From NCBI GenBank assembly GCA_025141835.1, contig CP081102.1:1798001-1862000 (forward strand): a stretch of 64,000 bases of DNA. Reading direction: 5' to 3'. Under the pieces are notes generated by a model. The model searched no databases and had not been told where the DNA came from. It saw nothing but the letters and a program-made list of their open reading frames with translations. Every line of letters begins with the position of its first letter. Within the stretch, counting starts at the first letter, position 1. The stretch comes from Rhodobacteraceae bacterium M385. GTDB lineage: Bacteria; Pseudomonadota; Alphaproteobacteria; Rhodobacterales; Rhodobacteraceae. Shown here one piece after another: positions 1 to 8,498 of the stretch. Made by a program: the position numbers and the translations under genes.

Positions 1-1869
1 GATATCTTGTGCCCCACCTTTCTGGATATTCCCGGCCAACACGGGCACCACCGCGCCATGACCGAGGCCGCCCACGCGGTGATCGCGCTAGCCGCTGATC
101 CGGCGTTTCCTTGCGATTTGCCGGTGTGGCAGGTCTCCAAGCTCTATCTTCCGGCTTGGTCCGGCGCGGGCGGGGCCTATGACGACGAGGTGCCGCCTCC
201 GCCTGCCACGTTGACGGTCGCGGCGAAGGGCAGTGATCCTGTCTTGGGCATGAGCTATGAGCGGATCGGCCAATGGTCGCGCCAGTTCCACCGCACCCAA
301 GGCATGGGCCGTTGGATTGCCGCCGGACAAGAACGCGACTGGCCCCTGCATTTGGCCTACAGCTCAGTCGGCGATGATGCTGGCGCGGTGACGGATAACC
401 TGCCGCAGACGCTGGCAGATATCGGGTTGAGCGCGGCGCAGGAACGGATTGATGCGACGCTTGCGGCCTTCCCTGATTTCGCCGCCATGGCGCGTTTGGG
501 GGCCGAAGCTTACGCCATGCTGACCGCTGCCGAGGTTGCCGAAGTGCATCGCCACCGCGTCACGCGCAAGCGCAAACAACTTGGGCGGCTGGTGCAGCTT
601 GTGGCGGGCGTCAGCGTGCGTGCAATCCCTGCGCAGTCAGCCGTCGCGCCGGGCAGCGATGTGGCGATCGTGACCGAGGTTGCCAAGGGCCGTGCCGAGG
701 CTGTTGAAACCGCGCTTTTGCTTCCCGAAGGGATGAGCGAGACGCCCGGTGGGGTACATGTGAAGGCCGACGCCGCCTCAAGTGATCCTTACCCCGATAC
801 CTATGATCCGCTATCGCCACGCGCCCCCGCGTTGCAGGTGTCGGCTCATGTTCTGGGCGTTGAGATTCCGAGGCGGGTCGCGCTGGAACAACCGATCCTC
901 GTGTTGCCTGATCCGCTGGCCAGCCTGTCGCGCACCCGTGCCTTTGTGAACCTTTCGCAACCGGGCCGAACGGTGCAGCTTTTCGTCGATGGGCCTGAAG
1001 GAGCCTTCGATTTGCCTGATGGCTTTCAGCAGGTCTGGGACACCGATGGGGTGAGCATCACAGTGCCCGACAACGCCGCATCGGGCCTGCATGAGTTGCC
1101 GGTGATGATTAACGGCGCACCGGCCCATTCGGTGCGGGTGCTCGACCACGAACACATCGCCTCTGTGGTCAGTCATAGCCCGGCTGTCTTGACCCTTCGG
1201 CTGGCCGAGATCGCGCTACCAAGGGGGCGCATTGCCTATATCGGAGCGGGTAATGACCGTATCGCGGAAGCGTTGCGGGCCATTGGCGTCGATATCACCG
1301 ATCTGTCTGACGCCGATCTGGCGCGGACAGACCCCTTTGAGGGCTTTGACACCGTTCTGGTGGGCGTGTTCGCCTATCGCTTCCGCCCGGCGCTGGCCCC
1401 GGTTGTGGCGCGTCTGAACGCTTGGGTGCGTGATGCCGGCGGTACGTTGGTCACGCTCTATCACCGGCCTTGGGACAATTGGGACCCTGCCAACACGCCG
1501 CCCGCTCCGATTGAAATTGGGCAGCCGTCCCTGCGGTGGCGCATCACCGATGCGGCAGCGGCGGTCACGGTGCTGCACCCCGATCACCCCGTCTTCACGG
1601 GCCCCAATCCGATCGGCCCCGATGATTGGGCAGGCTGGAAGAAGGAACGCGGGCTCTATTTCGCGAAATCCTGGTCCGACAGCTACACGCCGCTGTTACG
1701 CATGGCGGACCCTGAGGAGCAGCCGCTGGATGGCGGCCTGCTGGTAGGGCAGATCGGGCGGGGGTGTCATGCCCATGTGGCCCTTAACCTGCACCACCAG
1801 TTAGAGCATCTGGTGCCGGGCGCGTACCGCTTGATGGCCAATATCCTTGACCTGCGCGGCACGTCCTAG
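1..1869 (+). CDS. PIG-L (LmbE-like) deacetylase, 5' end cut off by the window edge
   Basis: The reading frame is open from base 1, so the true N-terminus lies outside; about 622 residues remain. The first residues carry a His-rich segment after Asp (DIPGQHGHHRAMTEAA), which resembles the second metal-binding H-x-x-H part of the PIG-L/LmbE zinc deacetylase fold. The residues after about 130 form a long C-terminal extension, part of which looks like a beta-sandwich and part like a glutamine-amidotransferase-like fold. Such long PIG-L proteins occur in Rhodobacterales, where the substrate is usually unknown. The stop is followed by a small hairpin (about 1871-1884) and by the convergent hydratase gene. 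Family assignment is moderate because the diagnostic N-terminal motif is missing. Confidence 0.6.
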   Translation, partial: DILCPTFLDIPGQHGHHRAMTEAAHAVIALAADPAFPCDLPVWQVSKLYLPAWSGAGGAYDDEVPPPPATLTVAAKGSDPVLGMSYERIGQWSRQFHRTQGMGRWIAAGQERDWPLHLAYSSVGDDAGAVTDNLPQTLADIGLSAAQERIDATLAAFPDFAAMARLGAEAYAMLTAAEVAEVHRHRVTRKRKQLGRLVQLVAGVSVRAIPAQSAVAPGSDVAIVTEVAKGRAEAVETALLLPEGMSETPGGVHVKADAASSDPYPDTYDPLSPRAPALQVSAHVLGVEIPRRVALEQPILVLPDPLASLSRTRAFVNLSQPGRTVQLFVDGPEGAFDLPDGFQQVWDTDGVSITVPDNAASGLHELPVMINGAPAHSVRVLDHEHIASVVSHSPAVLTLRLAEIALPRGRIAYIGAGNDRIAEALRAIGVDITDLSDADLARTDPFEGFDTVLVGVFAYRFRPALAPVVARLNAWVRDAGGTLVTLYHRPWDNWDPANTPPAPIEIGQPSLRWRITDAAAAVTVLHPDHPVFTGPNPIGPDDWAGWKKERGLYFAKSWSDSYTPLLRMADPEEQPLDGGLLVGQIGRGCHAHVALNLHHQLEHLVPGAYRLMANILDLRGTS

Positions 1870-1878
1870 GCGCTATCG

Positions 1879-2661
1879 TTAGCGTTGCCCCGAGAACTTC
1901 GGGGCACGCTTATCCAGGAAGGAAGACACCCCTTCGGCATAGTCGGGATGTTCGCCGCATAGCTTCATCAGCTCTGCCTCAAAATCCAAATGCGCGTCCA
2001 GCGTGTTCGTCGCCGCCGCCGAGATCGCGTCCTTTGTGCGGGCGTAGCCAAATGTAGGCCCATGGGACAGTTTTTCGGCCAAGGCGCGGGCCTCATCCAT
2101 CAACGTGTCGTCGGGCACCGCTTTCCAGATCAAGCCCCAATCGGCGGCTTGAGTGGCGCTCAGGGGCTCGGCCGTCAGGGCCAGCCCCATGGCCCGCGCC
2201 CGCCCTAAGATCGAGGTCAAATGCCAGCTTCCGCCCGTGTCGGGGATCAACCCAACCTTCGAGAATGATTGGATAAACTTCGCGCTTTCGCCCGCGAAGA
2301 CGATATCGCACGCCAGCGCCACGCTGGACCCGGCCCCCGCCGCCACGCCGTTCACGGCGCAGATCACCGGCATCTCCAAGGCTTGGATCTGGCGCACCAA
2401 GGGGGCCCAGAAATTGCGCACTGTCGCGCCCAAATCCGGTGGCCCGTCCATCTTGCGCGGATCGCGGTCGCCGAGGTCCTGGCCCGCGCAAAAGCCACGG
2501 CCCGCGCCCGTCAAAAGGACCGCGCGTTTGCCCGCTGCAGCATCCAAAGCCTCGCGCAGGGCGAGGTGCATTTCGGTCGTGAAACTGTTGAGCCGTTCGG
2601 GCCGGTTCAGGGTAATCTCACACCATGTATCATGGTCGGTGACCAAAATGGGATCTGCCAT
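1879..2661 (-). CDS. Enoyl-CoA hydratase/isomerase, PaaG-like
   Basis: A crotonase-superfamily protein of 260 residues. It has the CoA/oxyanion-hole segments (GRGFCAGQDL, then NGVAAGAGSSVALACD) and the C-terminal DKRAPKF ending typical of phenylacetate-type isomerases (PaaG/PaaB). PaaG converts epoxyphenylacetyl-CoA to an oxepin; here it lies beside the box cluster, so it could act on box or lower beta-oxidation intermediates. I chose the ATG at 2661 (MADPIL) because an AAAGAGA Shine-Dalgarno sits just upstream and the longer frame has no family-like residues. It lies 74 bp downstream of the marR gene on the same strand, with a GTATAC-centred palindrome in between (2680-2695), so it probably has its own regulated promoter. 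Exact substrate unknown. Confidence 0.8.
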   Translation of the reverse strand: MADPILVTDHDTWCEITLNRPERLNSFTTEMHLALREALDAAAGKRAVLLTGAGRGFCAGQDLGDRDPRKMDGPPDLGATVRNFWAPLVRQIQALEMPVICAVNGVAAGAGSSVALACDIVFAGESAKFIQSFSKVGLIPDTGGSWHLTSILGRARAMGLALTAEPLSATQAADWGLIWKAVPDDTLMDEARALAEKLSHGPTFGYARTKDAISAAATNTLDAHLDFEAELMKLCGEHPDYAEGVSSFLDKRAPKFSGQR

Positions 2662-2679
2662 GGGATCTCTTTCATGAAT

Positions 2680-2695
2680 GATTTGTATACTTATC
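2680..2695. promoter_or_regulatory. Candidate operator, GTATAC type
   Basis: The partial palindrome GATTTGTATACTTATC lies about 20-35 bp upstream of the PaaG-like start. It shares GTATACTTAT with the site upstream of mobA (12 of 16 bases to its reverse complement). Being next to marR it is a natural target for that regulator; this is inference. Confidence 0.45.
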
Positions 2696-2735
2696 GCTTG
2701 CATGGTCGCGCCCCAAGTTCAAGGGACGCTGCCCC

Positions 2736-3218
2736 TTAAGCGGGCGGGGCGGATTTCTTCTTGGGCATCACCAAAGGCGCGCGGCTTTGGCCGTTGTGCA
2801 GGCGGGTTATCTTCTCGGCCAAGGCTGTGAATTGCGCCTGTTCGTCGGCCGTTAGTCCGTCGAGCACTTTAGATTGCGTGGCCTCGACCAAGGGACGCAT
2901 CCGCGCGACCATAGCTTTGCCCTCAGGCGTCAGCGCCAATTGCTTTGCGCGGCGGTCGGTCTCGCTTACCTTGCGGGCCACAAGGCCCTTGGCGGCCAGA
3001 CGGTCAATCACGCCGCCAATGGTAGGGCGGTCCAACGCGATCAGGCCCGCCAGGGTCGCCTGGTCAATGCCGGGATGTTCTTCAAGGATCGCCAGCGCCG
3101 CGAACTGAGGAGAGGTCATGTCGATGCCCTCGGATCGCATTCGCTCGGAAAAGATCGAGACCGAAATCTGTTGCAGACGGCGGATCAAATGTCCGGGCAT
3201 GGTGTAGATGGCGCTCAT
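2736..3218 (-). CDS. MarR-family transcriptional regulator
   Basis: A 160-residue winged-helix protein. The MarR core runs from about residue 25 to 125, with the recognition region DQATLAGLIALDRPTIGGVI followed by the wing (VSETDRRAKQLALT). MarR proteins of aromatic pathways (for example BadR) sense aromatic ligands or their CoA esters. The ATG at 3218 (MSAIYTMPG) is preferred over the longer frame, whose extra 26 residues lie in the divergent promoter. It is divergent from the DUF4863-bclA operon across a 148-bp region that holds two BoxR-like sites and one GTATAC-related site, so a role in controlling benzoate genes is likely. The C-terminus is lysine-rich (KKKSAPPA). Confidence 0.85.
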   Translation of the reverse strand: MSAIYTMPGHLIRRLQQISVSIFSERMRSEGIDMTSPQFAALAILEEHPGIDQATLAGLIALDRPTIGGVIDRLAAKGLVARKVSETDRRAKQLALTPEGKAMVARMRPLVEATQSKVLDGLTADEQAQFTALAEKITRLHNGQSRAPLVMPKKKSAPPA

Positions 3219-3265
3219 GGCGGGAACATACGGGCGGGGCCGGGATTGGCAAGTAGGCATTATGT

Positions 3266-3309
3266 TGCACAATATTGCGCGAAATAGGCTTCTCACGCAA
3301 TAAATTGCA
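3266..3309. promoter_or_regulatory. Two candidate BoxR operators, GCA-N6-TGC
   Basis: Two inverted repeats, TGCA-N6-TGCG (3266-3279) and CGCA-N6-TGCA (3296-3309), lie exactly 30 bp apart, that is three helical turns. The same GCA-N6-TGC element occurs upstream of boxC (6656-6669). Operators of the BoxR/BzdR family are known to contain TGCA repeats, and a boxR gene is present at 11899, so these are the best candidates for its sites in the marR/DUF4863 promoter region. Confidence 0.55.
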
Positions 3310-3321
3310 AATCATTAAAAT

Positions 3322-3337
3322 AGAACGTACGCTTACT
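3322..3337. promoter_or_regulatory. Weak copy of the AATACGTATACTTATT motif
   Basis: AGAACGTACGCTTACT matches the mobA/boxC motif at 11 of 16 bases, including ACGTA and CTTA. It lies 30 bp before the DUF4863 start. Alone it would not be convincing; it gains weight from the better copies at 6736, 2680 and 16263. Confidence 0.3.
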
Positions 3338-3366
3338 AAAGTTGATTCTTGGTTGGGAGGTGACCA

Positions 3367-3834
3367 ATGTCGAAACAGGAATTCCAGCGCCTGATGGCGC
3401 AAGTCGCGGATAGCTTGGAGGGGCGGGCCGTAGACGCCGAGATGGAAGCCCATCTCAACAGCACGTTTCCGGTGAACGGAGAGAACTTTGAGCGCCTCAC
3501 CACGCTTTGCGCGGAGGGCGAGGCAGAGGGCTGGCTGATGTCGCGCGAACATGGCGGGATCAAGTTTGGTCGCGCAATCAAGCCGGGGGAAGAGGCCGGT
3601 GGATTCAGCGTCGATGTGGTCCGCATGAAGGACGTGAAGGGGCCGCATCACGTTCATACCAAAGGGGAAATCGGGGCGATCATGCCCATCTCGGGCACCC
3701 CCAAATTCGATGGGTTTGCGCCGGGGTGGTACGTCTACCCACCGGGATCGGACCACAATCCGACGGTCACGGAAGGGGACGCCTATGTGCTCTACCTTCT
3801 GCCGGACGGGGCGATTGAATTCACCGGAAAATAG
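3367..3834 (+). CDS. DUF4863 family protein (4-hydroxylaminobenzoate lyase-like)
   Basis: A 155-residue protein whose second half looks cupin-like (GPHHVHTKGEIGAIMP, later PPGSDHNPTV), suggesting a small barrel with histidine metal ligands. I recall DUF4863 as the family of the PnbB 4-hydroxylaminobenzoate lyase, but members are also carried in box clusters where nitrobenzoate is not involved. It is the first gene of the benzoate-CoA ligase operon, 33 bp ahead of bclA, with a strong Shine-Dalgarno (GGAGGTGA) eight bases before the ATG. A role in handling a benzoate analogue or in substrate binding is possible; the actual reaction is unknown. Confidence 0.7.
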   Translation: MSKQEFQRLMAQVADSLEGRAVDAEMEAHLNSTFPVNGENFERLTTLCAEGEAEGWLMSREHGGIKFGRAIKPGEEAGGFSVDVVRMKDVKGPHHVHTKGEIGAIMPISGTPKFDGFAPGWYVYPPGSDHNPTVTEGDAYVLYLLPDGAIEFTGK

Positions 3835-3867
3835 GCACCACATAATCGGCAGGGAGGAAGCCACATT

Positions 3868-5403
3868 ATGACGGGAAATGCAGCTAACTGGTTTGTAGAG
3901 CGACATTTGAACGAGGGACGCGCCGACAAGATCGCGTTCCGCGAGGCTTGGGACGGCGGGAGAGAGCTTTCCTACGGCGCATTGGCGCAAAGCACGGGCC
4001 GCGTGGCGGGCGCATTGACCCGCGCTGGCATCCACCGAGAGGCCCGCGCGGCCATGTTCGTGCTGGATCAGATCGAATTTCCCCAGATCTTCTGGGGCGC
4101 GTTGAAGGCGGGTGTCTTGCCTGTGCCGCTCAACACGCTTTTGGCCACGGACGTTTACCGCACCATCCTGAATGACAGCCGCGCGGCGATTGCCTTTGTC
4201 TCGGCAGAGCTGCTGGACGTGGTTCTGCCCGCCGCCAAAGACGCCCCCGACCTGCGCCAGATCGTGGTGATCGGCGGAGTGGCGCCTGAAGGCACGATCT
4301 CTTGGGACGCCTTCATGCAGGACGCGCCCGTGCAAGAGGCCGTCACCTGCTGCGCCGATGAAATCGCATTCTGGCTCTATTCCTCGGGCTCTACCGGGGC
4401 GCCCAAGGGCGTGCGCCATGTCCACGGCTCGTTGCAGGTTACCTGCGATACATTTGGCTGTGACGTGCTGGATATCCGCGAAGACGATGTGACCTTTTCG
4501 GCGGCGAAACTGTTCTTCGCCTATGGTCTTGGCAACGGCATGTCCTTCCCCATGTCCGTCGGCGCTACAAGTCTGCTGTTTAACGGCAGGCCGACGCCCG
4601 ACAGCGTCAGCCACATCCTTGGAACCTACCAACCCACCGTCTACTACGGCGTCCCCACGCTTTTTGCTGCGATGCTGCATAAGTGGGAGGCCGAGGGCGC
4701 ATCGCCCCACGCGCCACTGCGGATTTGCACCTCGGCGGGGGAAGCCTTGCCCGCCGACATCGGGCGCAAGTGGAAGGCGCTTTGGGGTGTCGACATCATT
4801 GATGGCGTAGGCTCCACCGAGATGTTGCACATCTTCCTATCGAACCGTCCCGGCGATGTGGAATACGGCACCTCGGGCACGGCAGTGCCGGGGTATGAGG
4901 TGCGCTTGGTCGAAGACGACGGCAGCGACGTCGCACCGGGCGGCGTGGGTGAATTACTGGTGCGCGGTGCATCATCAGCGGCTGACTACTGGAACCAGCG
5001 CGGAAAGTCCCAAACAACGTTCGAAGGGCAATGGACGCGCACCGGCGATAAGTATGAGCTGACCGAGACAGGCCGCTACATTTACTGCGGGCGCACCGAC
5101 GACATGTTCAAGGTCTCGGGCATCTGGGTCAGCCCTTTCGAGATCGAGCAAGCGCTGGTGGAATTTCCCAGCATTCTGGAGGCCGCAGTGGTCGCCCATA
5201 AGGACGCAGACGATTTGGAAAAACCCAAAGCGTTCATTGTGTTGAAAGATGCGCAGGCGGCGTTCGAGATGGACGAACTAAAGGAGTTCATCAAAGAGAA
5301 GATCGGCAAGTGGAAGTACCCCCGCTGGGTCGAAATCGTCGATGATCTACCCAAGACCGCCACGGGCAAAATCCAGCGCTTCAAGCTGCGCTCCGTCGCA
5401 TGA
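3868..5403 (+). CDS. bclA: Benzoate-CoA ligase
   Basis: An ATP-dependent acyl-CoA synthetase of 511 residues that activates benzoate (possibly also analogues) to benzoyl-CoA, the first step of the box pathway. Visible motifs are the AMP-binding loop YSSGSTGAPKGVRHVHG (residues 171-187), the hinge region GRTDDMFKVSGIWVSPFE and the C-terminal catalytic lysine segment PKTATGKIQRFKLR (about 495-508). The length fits the benzoate-CoA ligase family (510-530). It has a good GGGAGGA ribosome site and is followed, with a 4-base ATGA overlap, by an alpha/beta hydrolase. Position upstream of boxCBA supports benzoate as substrate; specificity for hydroxybenzoates cannot be excluded. Confidence 0.92.
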   Translation: MTGNAANWFVERHLNEGRADKIAFREAWDGGRELSYGALAQSTGRVAGALTRAGIHREARAAMFVLDQIEFPQIFWGALKAGVLPVPLNTLLATDVYRTILNDSRAAIAFVSAELLDVVLPAAKDAPDLRQIVVIGGVAPEGTISWDAFMQDAPVQEAVTCCADEIAFWLYSSGSTGAPKGVRHVHGSLQVTCDTFGCDVLDIREDDVTFSAAKLFFAYGLGNGMSFPMSVGATSLLFNGRPTPDSVSHILGTYQPTVYYGVPTLFAAMLHKWEAEGASPHAPLRICTSAGEALPADIGRKWKALWGVDIIDGVGSTEMLHIFLSNRPGDVEYGTSGTAVPGYEVRLVEDDGSDVAPGGVGELLVRGASSAADYWNQRGKSQTTFEGQWTRTGDKYELTETGRYIYCGRTDDMFKVSGIWVSPFEIEQALVEFPSILEAAVVAHKDADDLEKPKAFIVLKDAQAAFEMDELKEFIKEKIGKWKYPRWVEIVDDLPKTATGKIQRFKLRSVA

Positions 5404-6215
5404 GTGCGCCTTGGGCAGCAGAGGGCAGGCTTCAGGCGGCTGGCAAGGGGTTAGAGTATGCCTGTTGGGGGCCTGCGCCCTCGGACGCGCTGACGCTTGT
5501 GTTGCTGCACGAAGGCTTGGGGTGCACTGCCCTTTGGCGGGACTTTCCGCAAAAACTGTCAGAGGCAACGGGTCTTGGGGTGTTGGCCTATTCGCGGGCC
5601 GGATACGGCGGCTCGGACCCCGCTGATCTGCCGCGCCCGTTGGATTACATGACCCGCGAGGCGACCCACGTGTTGCCTGAGGTGCTGGACGCCGCAGGCA
5701 TCCGCCGCGCGGTGTTGGTGGGCCATAGTGACGGGGCCACCATCGCCGCGATCTATGGGGGCAGTGTGCAAGATCACCGGGTGCGCGGGCTGGCCTTGAT
5801 GGCCCCGCATTTCTTCACCGAAGACATGGGCCTGACCGAGATTGCGGCCGCCAAGGTGGCCTATGAGACAACCAATCTCCGCGACAAGATGGCGAAGTAC
5901 CATGCCAACCCTGACAATGCGTTTCGTGGCTGGAACGACAGTTGGCTGCACCCTGATTTCAAGGCCTGGAACGTGTCCGAGGTCCTTGATTACATCCGCG
6001 TGCCGATCCTGGCCATTCAAGGCAGGCAGGACCAATACGGCACCCTCGCGCAGATCGAAGAGGTCGAAAATCGCAGCTACGCTCCGGCGGATACGCTGCT
6101 GCTGGATGATTGCCGCCATGCTCCGTTTCTGGAGCAACCCAAGGCGGTGCTCGCGGGGCTGACAGGTTTCTGCGCCCGGTTGGAGCAGATCGAAGCGGCC
6201 CCTGTGGCGCGGTGA
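5400..6215 (+). CDS. Alpha/beta hydrolase of the box operon
   Basis: A 271-residue alpha/beta hydrolase with an intact nucleophile elbow GHSDG in VLVGHSDGATIAA and a C-terminal histidine region (DDCRHAPFLEQP), so it should be catalytically active. It overlaps bclA by four bases and the next gene by four, so it is translationally coupled. Hydrolases at this position in box clusters have been proposed to open the epoxide/lactone side products or to hydrolyse thioesters or activating esters, but no reaction can be assigned from sequence. No signal peptide is seen, so it is cytoplasmic. Confidence 0.8.
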   Translation: MSAPWAAEGRLQAAGKGLEYACWGPAPSDALTLVLLHEGLGCTALWRDFPQKLSEATGLGVLAYSRAGYGGSDPADLPRPLDYMTREATHVLPEVLDAAGIRRAVLVGHSDGATIAAIYGGSVQDHRVRGLALMAPHFFTEDMGLTEIAAAKVAYETTNLRDKMAKYHANPDNAFRGWNDSWLHPDFKAWNVSEVLDYIRVPILAIQGRQDQYGTLAQIEEVENRSYAPADTLLLDDCRHAPFLEQPKAVLAGLTGFCARLEQIEAAPVAR

Positions 6216-6652
6216 AGTTTCCCAAGGCTCTGACGCCAACCCACGCCTACATCCCCGGCAAAACACCCCGCCATCCGGAGGGGTGTTTTGACTCCATCCG
6301 CGACACCGCTCAGCCCGGTATGACCGAACGGGAACTGGCCGAAAGCGCCGCGTTCCAAACCGGGGTGGCCTATCTGGAGCACGGTTATTTCTGGGAGGCT
6401 CATGAGCTTCTGGAGCCGGTCTGGATGGTACTGCCTGAAGACAGCGATGCCCGCCTGATGGTGCAGGCCTTGATCCAATTGGCCAACGCCCACCTCAAGC
6501 AACGGATGGACCGCCCAAAGGCGGCGCTGCGCCTATGTGACATCGTGCGGGGGCTGCTCGGTCAGACGGGGGGCGGGGCGATCATGACCTTCGACGTGGC
6601 AGAGCTGCTGGCGCGGGTCGATTCCTTGGCGGCGGAAGTGCAGAGCCCTTAG
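6212..6652 (+). CDS. DUF309 family protein
   Basis: A 146-residue protein with the DUF309 signature (YLEHGYFWEAHELLEPVWM) about one third in, followed by an all-helical region. The GTG at 6212 is chosen because it overlaps the previous stop (GTGA), and the residues before it in the longer frame are a shadow of the hydrolase gene. It closes the bclA operon and is followed by the boxC promoter. Function unknown. DUF309 proteins are generally soluble helical proteins with no known enzyme activity, and co-transcription with benzoate activation genes is the only hint. Confidence 0.7.
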   Translation: MKFPKALTPTHAYIPGKTPRHPEGCFDSIRDTAQPGMTERELAESAAFQTGVAYLEHGYFWEAHELLEPVWMVLPEDSDARLMVQALIQLANAHLKQRMDRPKAALRLCDIVRGLLGQTGGGAIMTFDVAELLARVDSLAAEVQSP

Positions 6653-6655
6653 TGA

Positions 6656-6669
6656 TGCATTAAAGTGCA
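6656..6669. promoter_or_regulatory. Candidate BoxR operator upstream of boxC
   Basis: TGCATTAAAGTGCA is a TGCA-N6-TGCA inverted repeat, the best match in the window to the pattern at 3266-3309. It lies 130-150 bp ahead of the boxC start, and a further TGCA occurs at 6693-6696. It is inferred to be bound by the boxR product, with benzoyl-CoA as the expected inducer in that family. Confidence 0.55.
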
Positions 6670-6735
6670 AAATGTGGACCTTGTTTCATTAATGCACTGT
6701 ATTTTAACGGATTTATATCGGCTCTATCGTGCAAT

Positions 6736-6751
6736 AATACGTTTACTTATC
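6736..6751. promoter_or_regulatory. AATACGTATACTTATT-type site upstream of boxC
   Basis: AATACGTTTACTTATC matches the reverse complement of the mobA site at 14 of 16 bases. It lies about 50-65 bp before the boxC ATG, near where a promoter would be expected. A shared regulator, possibly the MarR protein at 2736, is inferred. Confidence 0.5.
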
Positions 6752-6802
6752 ATTTCCCTCACCCTAGACTGAGGGCAACAGTTTTCAGGGAGGAACCCTA
6801 TC

Positions 6803-8458
6803 ATGGGCAAGGTGATTGATTTTCAAACAGATCCATCCAGCTACCGTCATTGGCGTGTGGAGTATGAGGGGCCTGTGGCGAACCTCTACATGGATGTGGA
6901 CGAGGATGGCGGGTTGTTCGATGGCTACCAGCTTAAGCTGAACTCCTATGATCTGGGTGTTGATATTGAGTTGAGCGACATCGTCCAGCGGATGCGGTTT
7001 GAACACCCTGAGGTGAAAGTCGTTGTCATGCAGTCGGGCAAGGACAAGGTCTTCTGCGCGGGCGCAAATATTCGCATGTTGGGCGGGGCGGCCCACAGCC
7101 ATAAGGTCAACTTCTGTAAGTTCACCAATGAGACCCGCAACGCCTTTGAGGCGGCCGAGGCCGAAAGCGGCCAGAAGTACATCGCCGCCGTGAAGGGCGC
7201 ATGTGCGGGCGGCGGCTACGAGCTGGCCCTCGCGTGTAACCACATCATGCTGACCGACGACAGCACCTCTTCCGTAGGTCTGCCTGAGGTGCCGCTGCTG
7301 GCGGTTCTGCCGGGCACCGGCGGCCTGACCCGTGTGACCGACAAGCGCAAAGTGCGCCGCGATCTGGCGGATATCTTCTGCTCCATCGAAGAGGGCGTTA
7401 AAGGCAAGCGTGCGAAGGATTGGCGGCTGGTGGATGAGGTTATTGCCAACTCCAAGTTCGACGAAACGGTGCAGGACCGCGCCCGCGAATTCGCCGCCGC
7501 CTCGGAAAAGGCCGATGGCGCACAGGGCATCACCCTTGGGGCGCTCAACCGGACGATCACCGATACGGCGATTACCTATGATTTCGTTGAGGTCGAGTTG
7601 GAGCGTGACGCCCGTCGCGCCACGATTACCTTGAAAGCCCCGGTCGAGGCCGCACCTGCGGATATGGATGCGTTCCACGCCCAGGGCGACCAGGCCTATT
7701 TGCTGAAACTGGCCCGAGAGCTGGAAGACGCTATTTTGCATCTGCGCCTGAACGAGATGGAAGCAGGTCTGTGGATCTTCAAAACCGTAGGCGACGCCGA
7801 TGCGTTCTTGGCACATGAGGCGGTGATTGCGGGCTCGGACCACTGGCTGGCCAACGAAGTGCGCCAGTTCTGGAAGCGCACATTGAAGCGGATCGATGTG
7901 ACATCGCGCTCGCTCGCGGCATTTGTGGAGAACGGGTCCTGTTTTGCGGGTATCCTTGCGGAAATCCTGTTTGCGGTGGACCGGACCTACATGATGGAAG
8001 GCGAATTTGAGGGCGACAACCGGCCTGAAGCCACGATCAAACTATCGGAATCCAACTTTGGCGCCTATCCGATGGGCAACGATCTGACCCGCCTGCAAAC
8101 CCGCTTCCTCGGCACGCCGGAAGCGGTTGAAAAGGCGAAGGAAAGCATCGGCGAAGACCTCGATGCCGATGCGGCCGAGGAATTGGGCCTTGTGACGATG
8201 ATCCTCGACGATATCGACTGGGAAGACGAAGTGCGTATCTTCATGGAAGAACGCGCCAGCTTCTCGCCCGATGCGATGACAGGAATGGAAGCCAACCTGC
8301 GCTTTGCCGGACCAGAAACCATGGAGACGCGGATCTTCGGGCGTCTGACGGCGTGGCAGAACTGGATTTTCAACCGCCCCAACGCGGTAGGCCAAGACGG
8401 CGCGCTTCAGCGCTATGGCACCGGCGTTCGTGGCGATTACAACATGGAACGGGTGTAA
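6803..8458 (+). CDS. boxC: Benzoyl-CoA-dihydrodiol lyase / 2,3-epoxybenzoyl-CoA dihydrolase BoxC
   Basis: A 551-residue crotonase-fold enzyme, the usual BoxC length. BoxC opens the ring of 2,3-epoxybenzoyl-CoA, giving 3,4-dehydroadipyl-CoA semialdehyde and formate. The N-terminal half carries the crotonase core (KVFCAGANIRMLGG and CAGGGYELALACNHIML), and the C-terminal half is the long BoxC-specific region. The ATG has a good GGGAGGA site. It begins the boxC-boxB-fdx-boxA-thioesterase-boxR series, and its upstream 150 bp hold both candidate operators. The next gene, boxB, follows after a 117-bp gap occupied by a long hairpin. Confidence 0.95.
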   Translation: MGKVIDFQTDPSSYRHWRVEYEGPVANLYMDVDEDGGLFDGYQLKLNSYDLGVDIELSDIVQRMRFEHPEVKVVVMQSGKDKVFCAGANIRMLGGAAHSHKVNFCKFTNETRNAFEAAEAESGQKYIAAVKGACAGGGYELALACNHIMLTDDSTSSVGLPEVPLLAVLPGTGGLTRVTDKRKVRRDLADIFCSIEEGVKGKRAKDWRLVDEVIANSKFDETVQDRAREFAAASEKADGAQGITLGALNRTITDTAITYDFVEVELERDARRATITLKAPVEAAPADMDAFHAQGDQAYLLKLARELEDAILHLRLNEMEAGLWIFKTVGDADAFLAHEAVIAGSDHWLANEVRQFWKRTLKRIDVTSRSLAAFVENGSCFAGILAEILFAVDRTYMMEGEFEGDNRPEATIKLSESNFGAYPMGNDLTRLQTRFLGTPEAVEKAKESIGEDLDADAAEELGLVTMILDDIDWEDEVRIFMEERASFSPDAMTGMEANLRFAGPETMETRIFGRLTAWQNWIFNRPNAVGQDGALQRYGTGVRGDYNMERV

Positions 8459-8498
8459 CCCAAGGGTCTGACGCGGCGCGGCGCTAGGCCCGCGCGGC

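Noticed and set aside
3082..4830. Long minus-strand ORF of 582 codons opposite bclA
   Set aside because: It covers marR, DUF4863 and bclA on the wrong strand and shows no family features; it is a high-GC shadow frame.
6785..7843. 352-codon minus-strand ORF opposite boxC
   Set aside because: Shadow of boxC with no recognisable motif or ribosome site.
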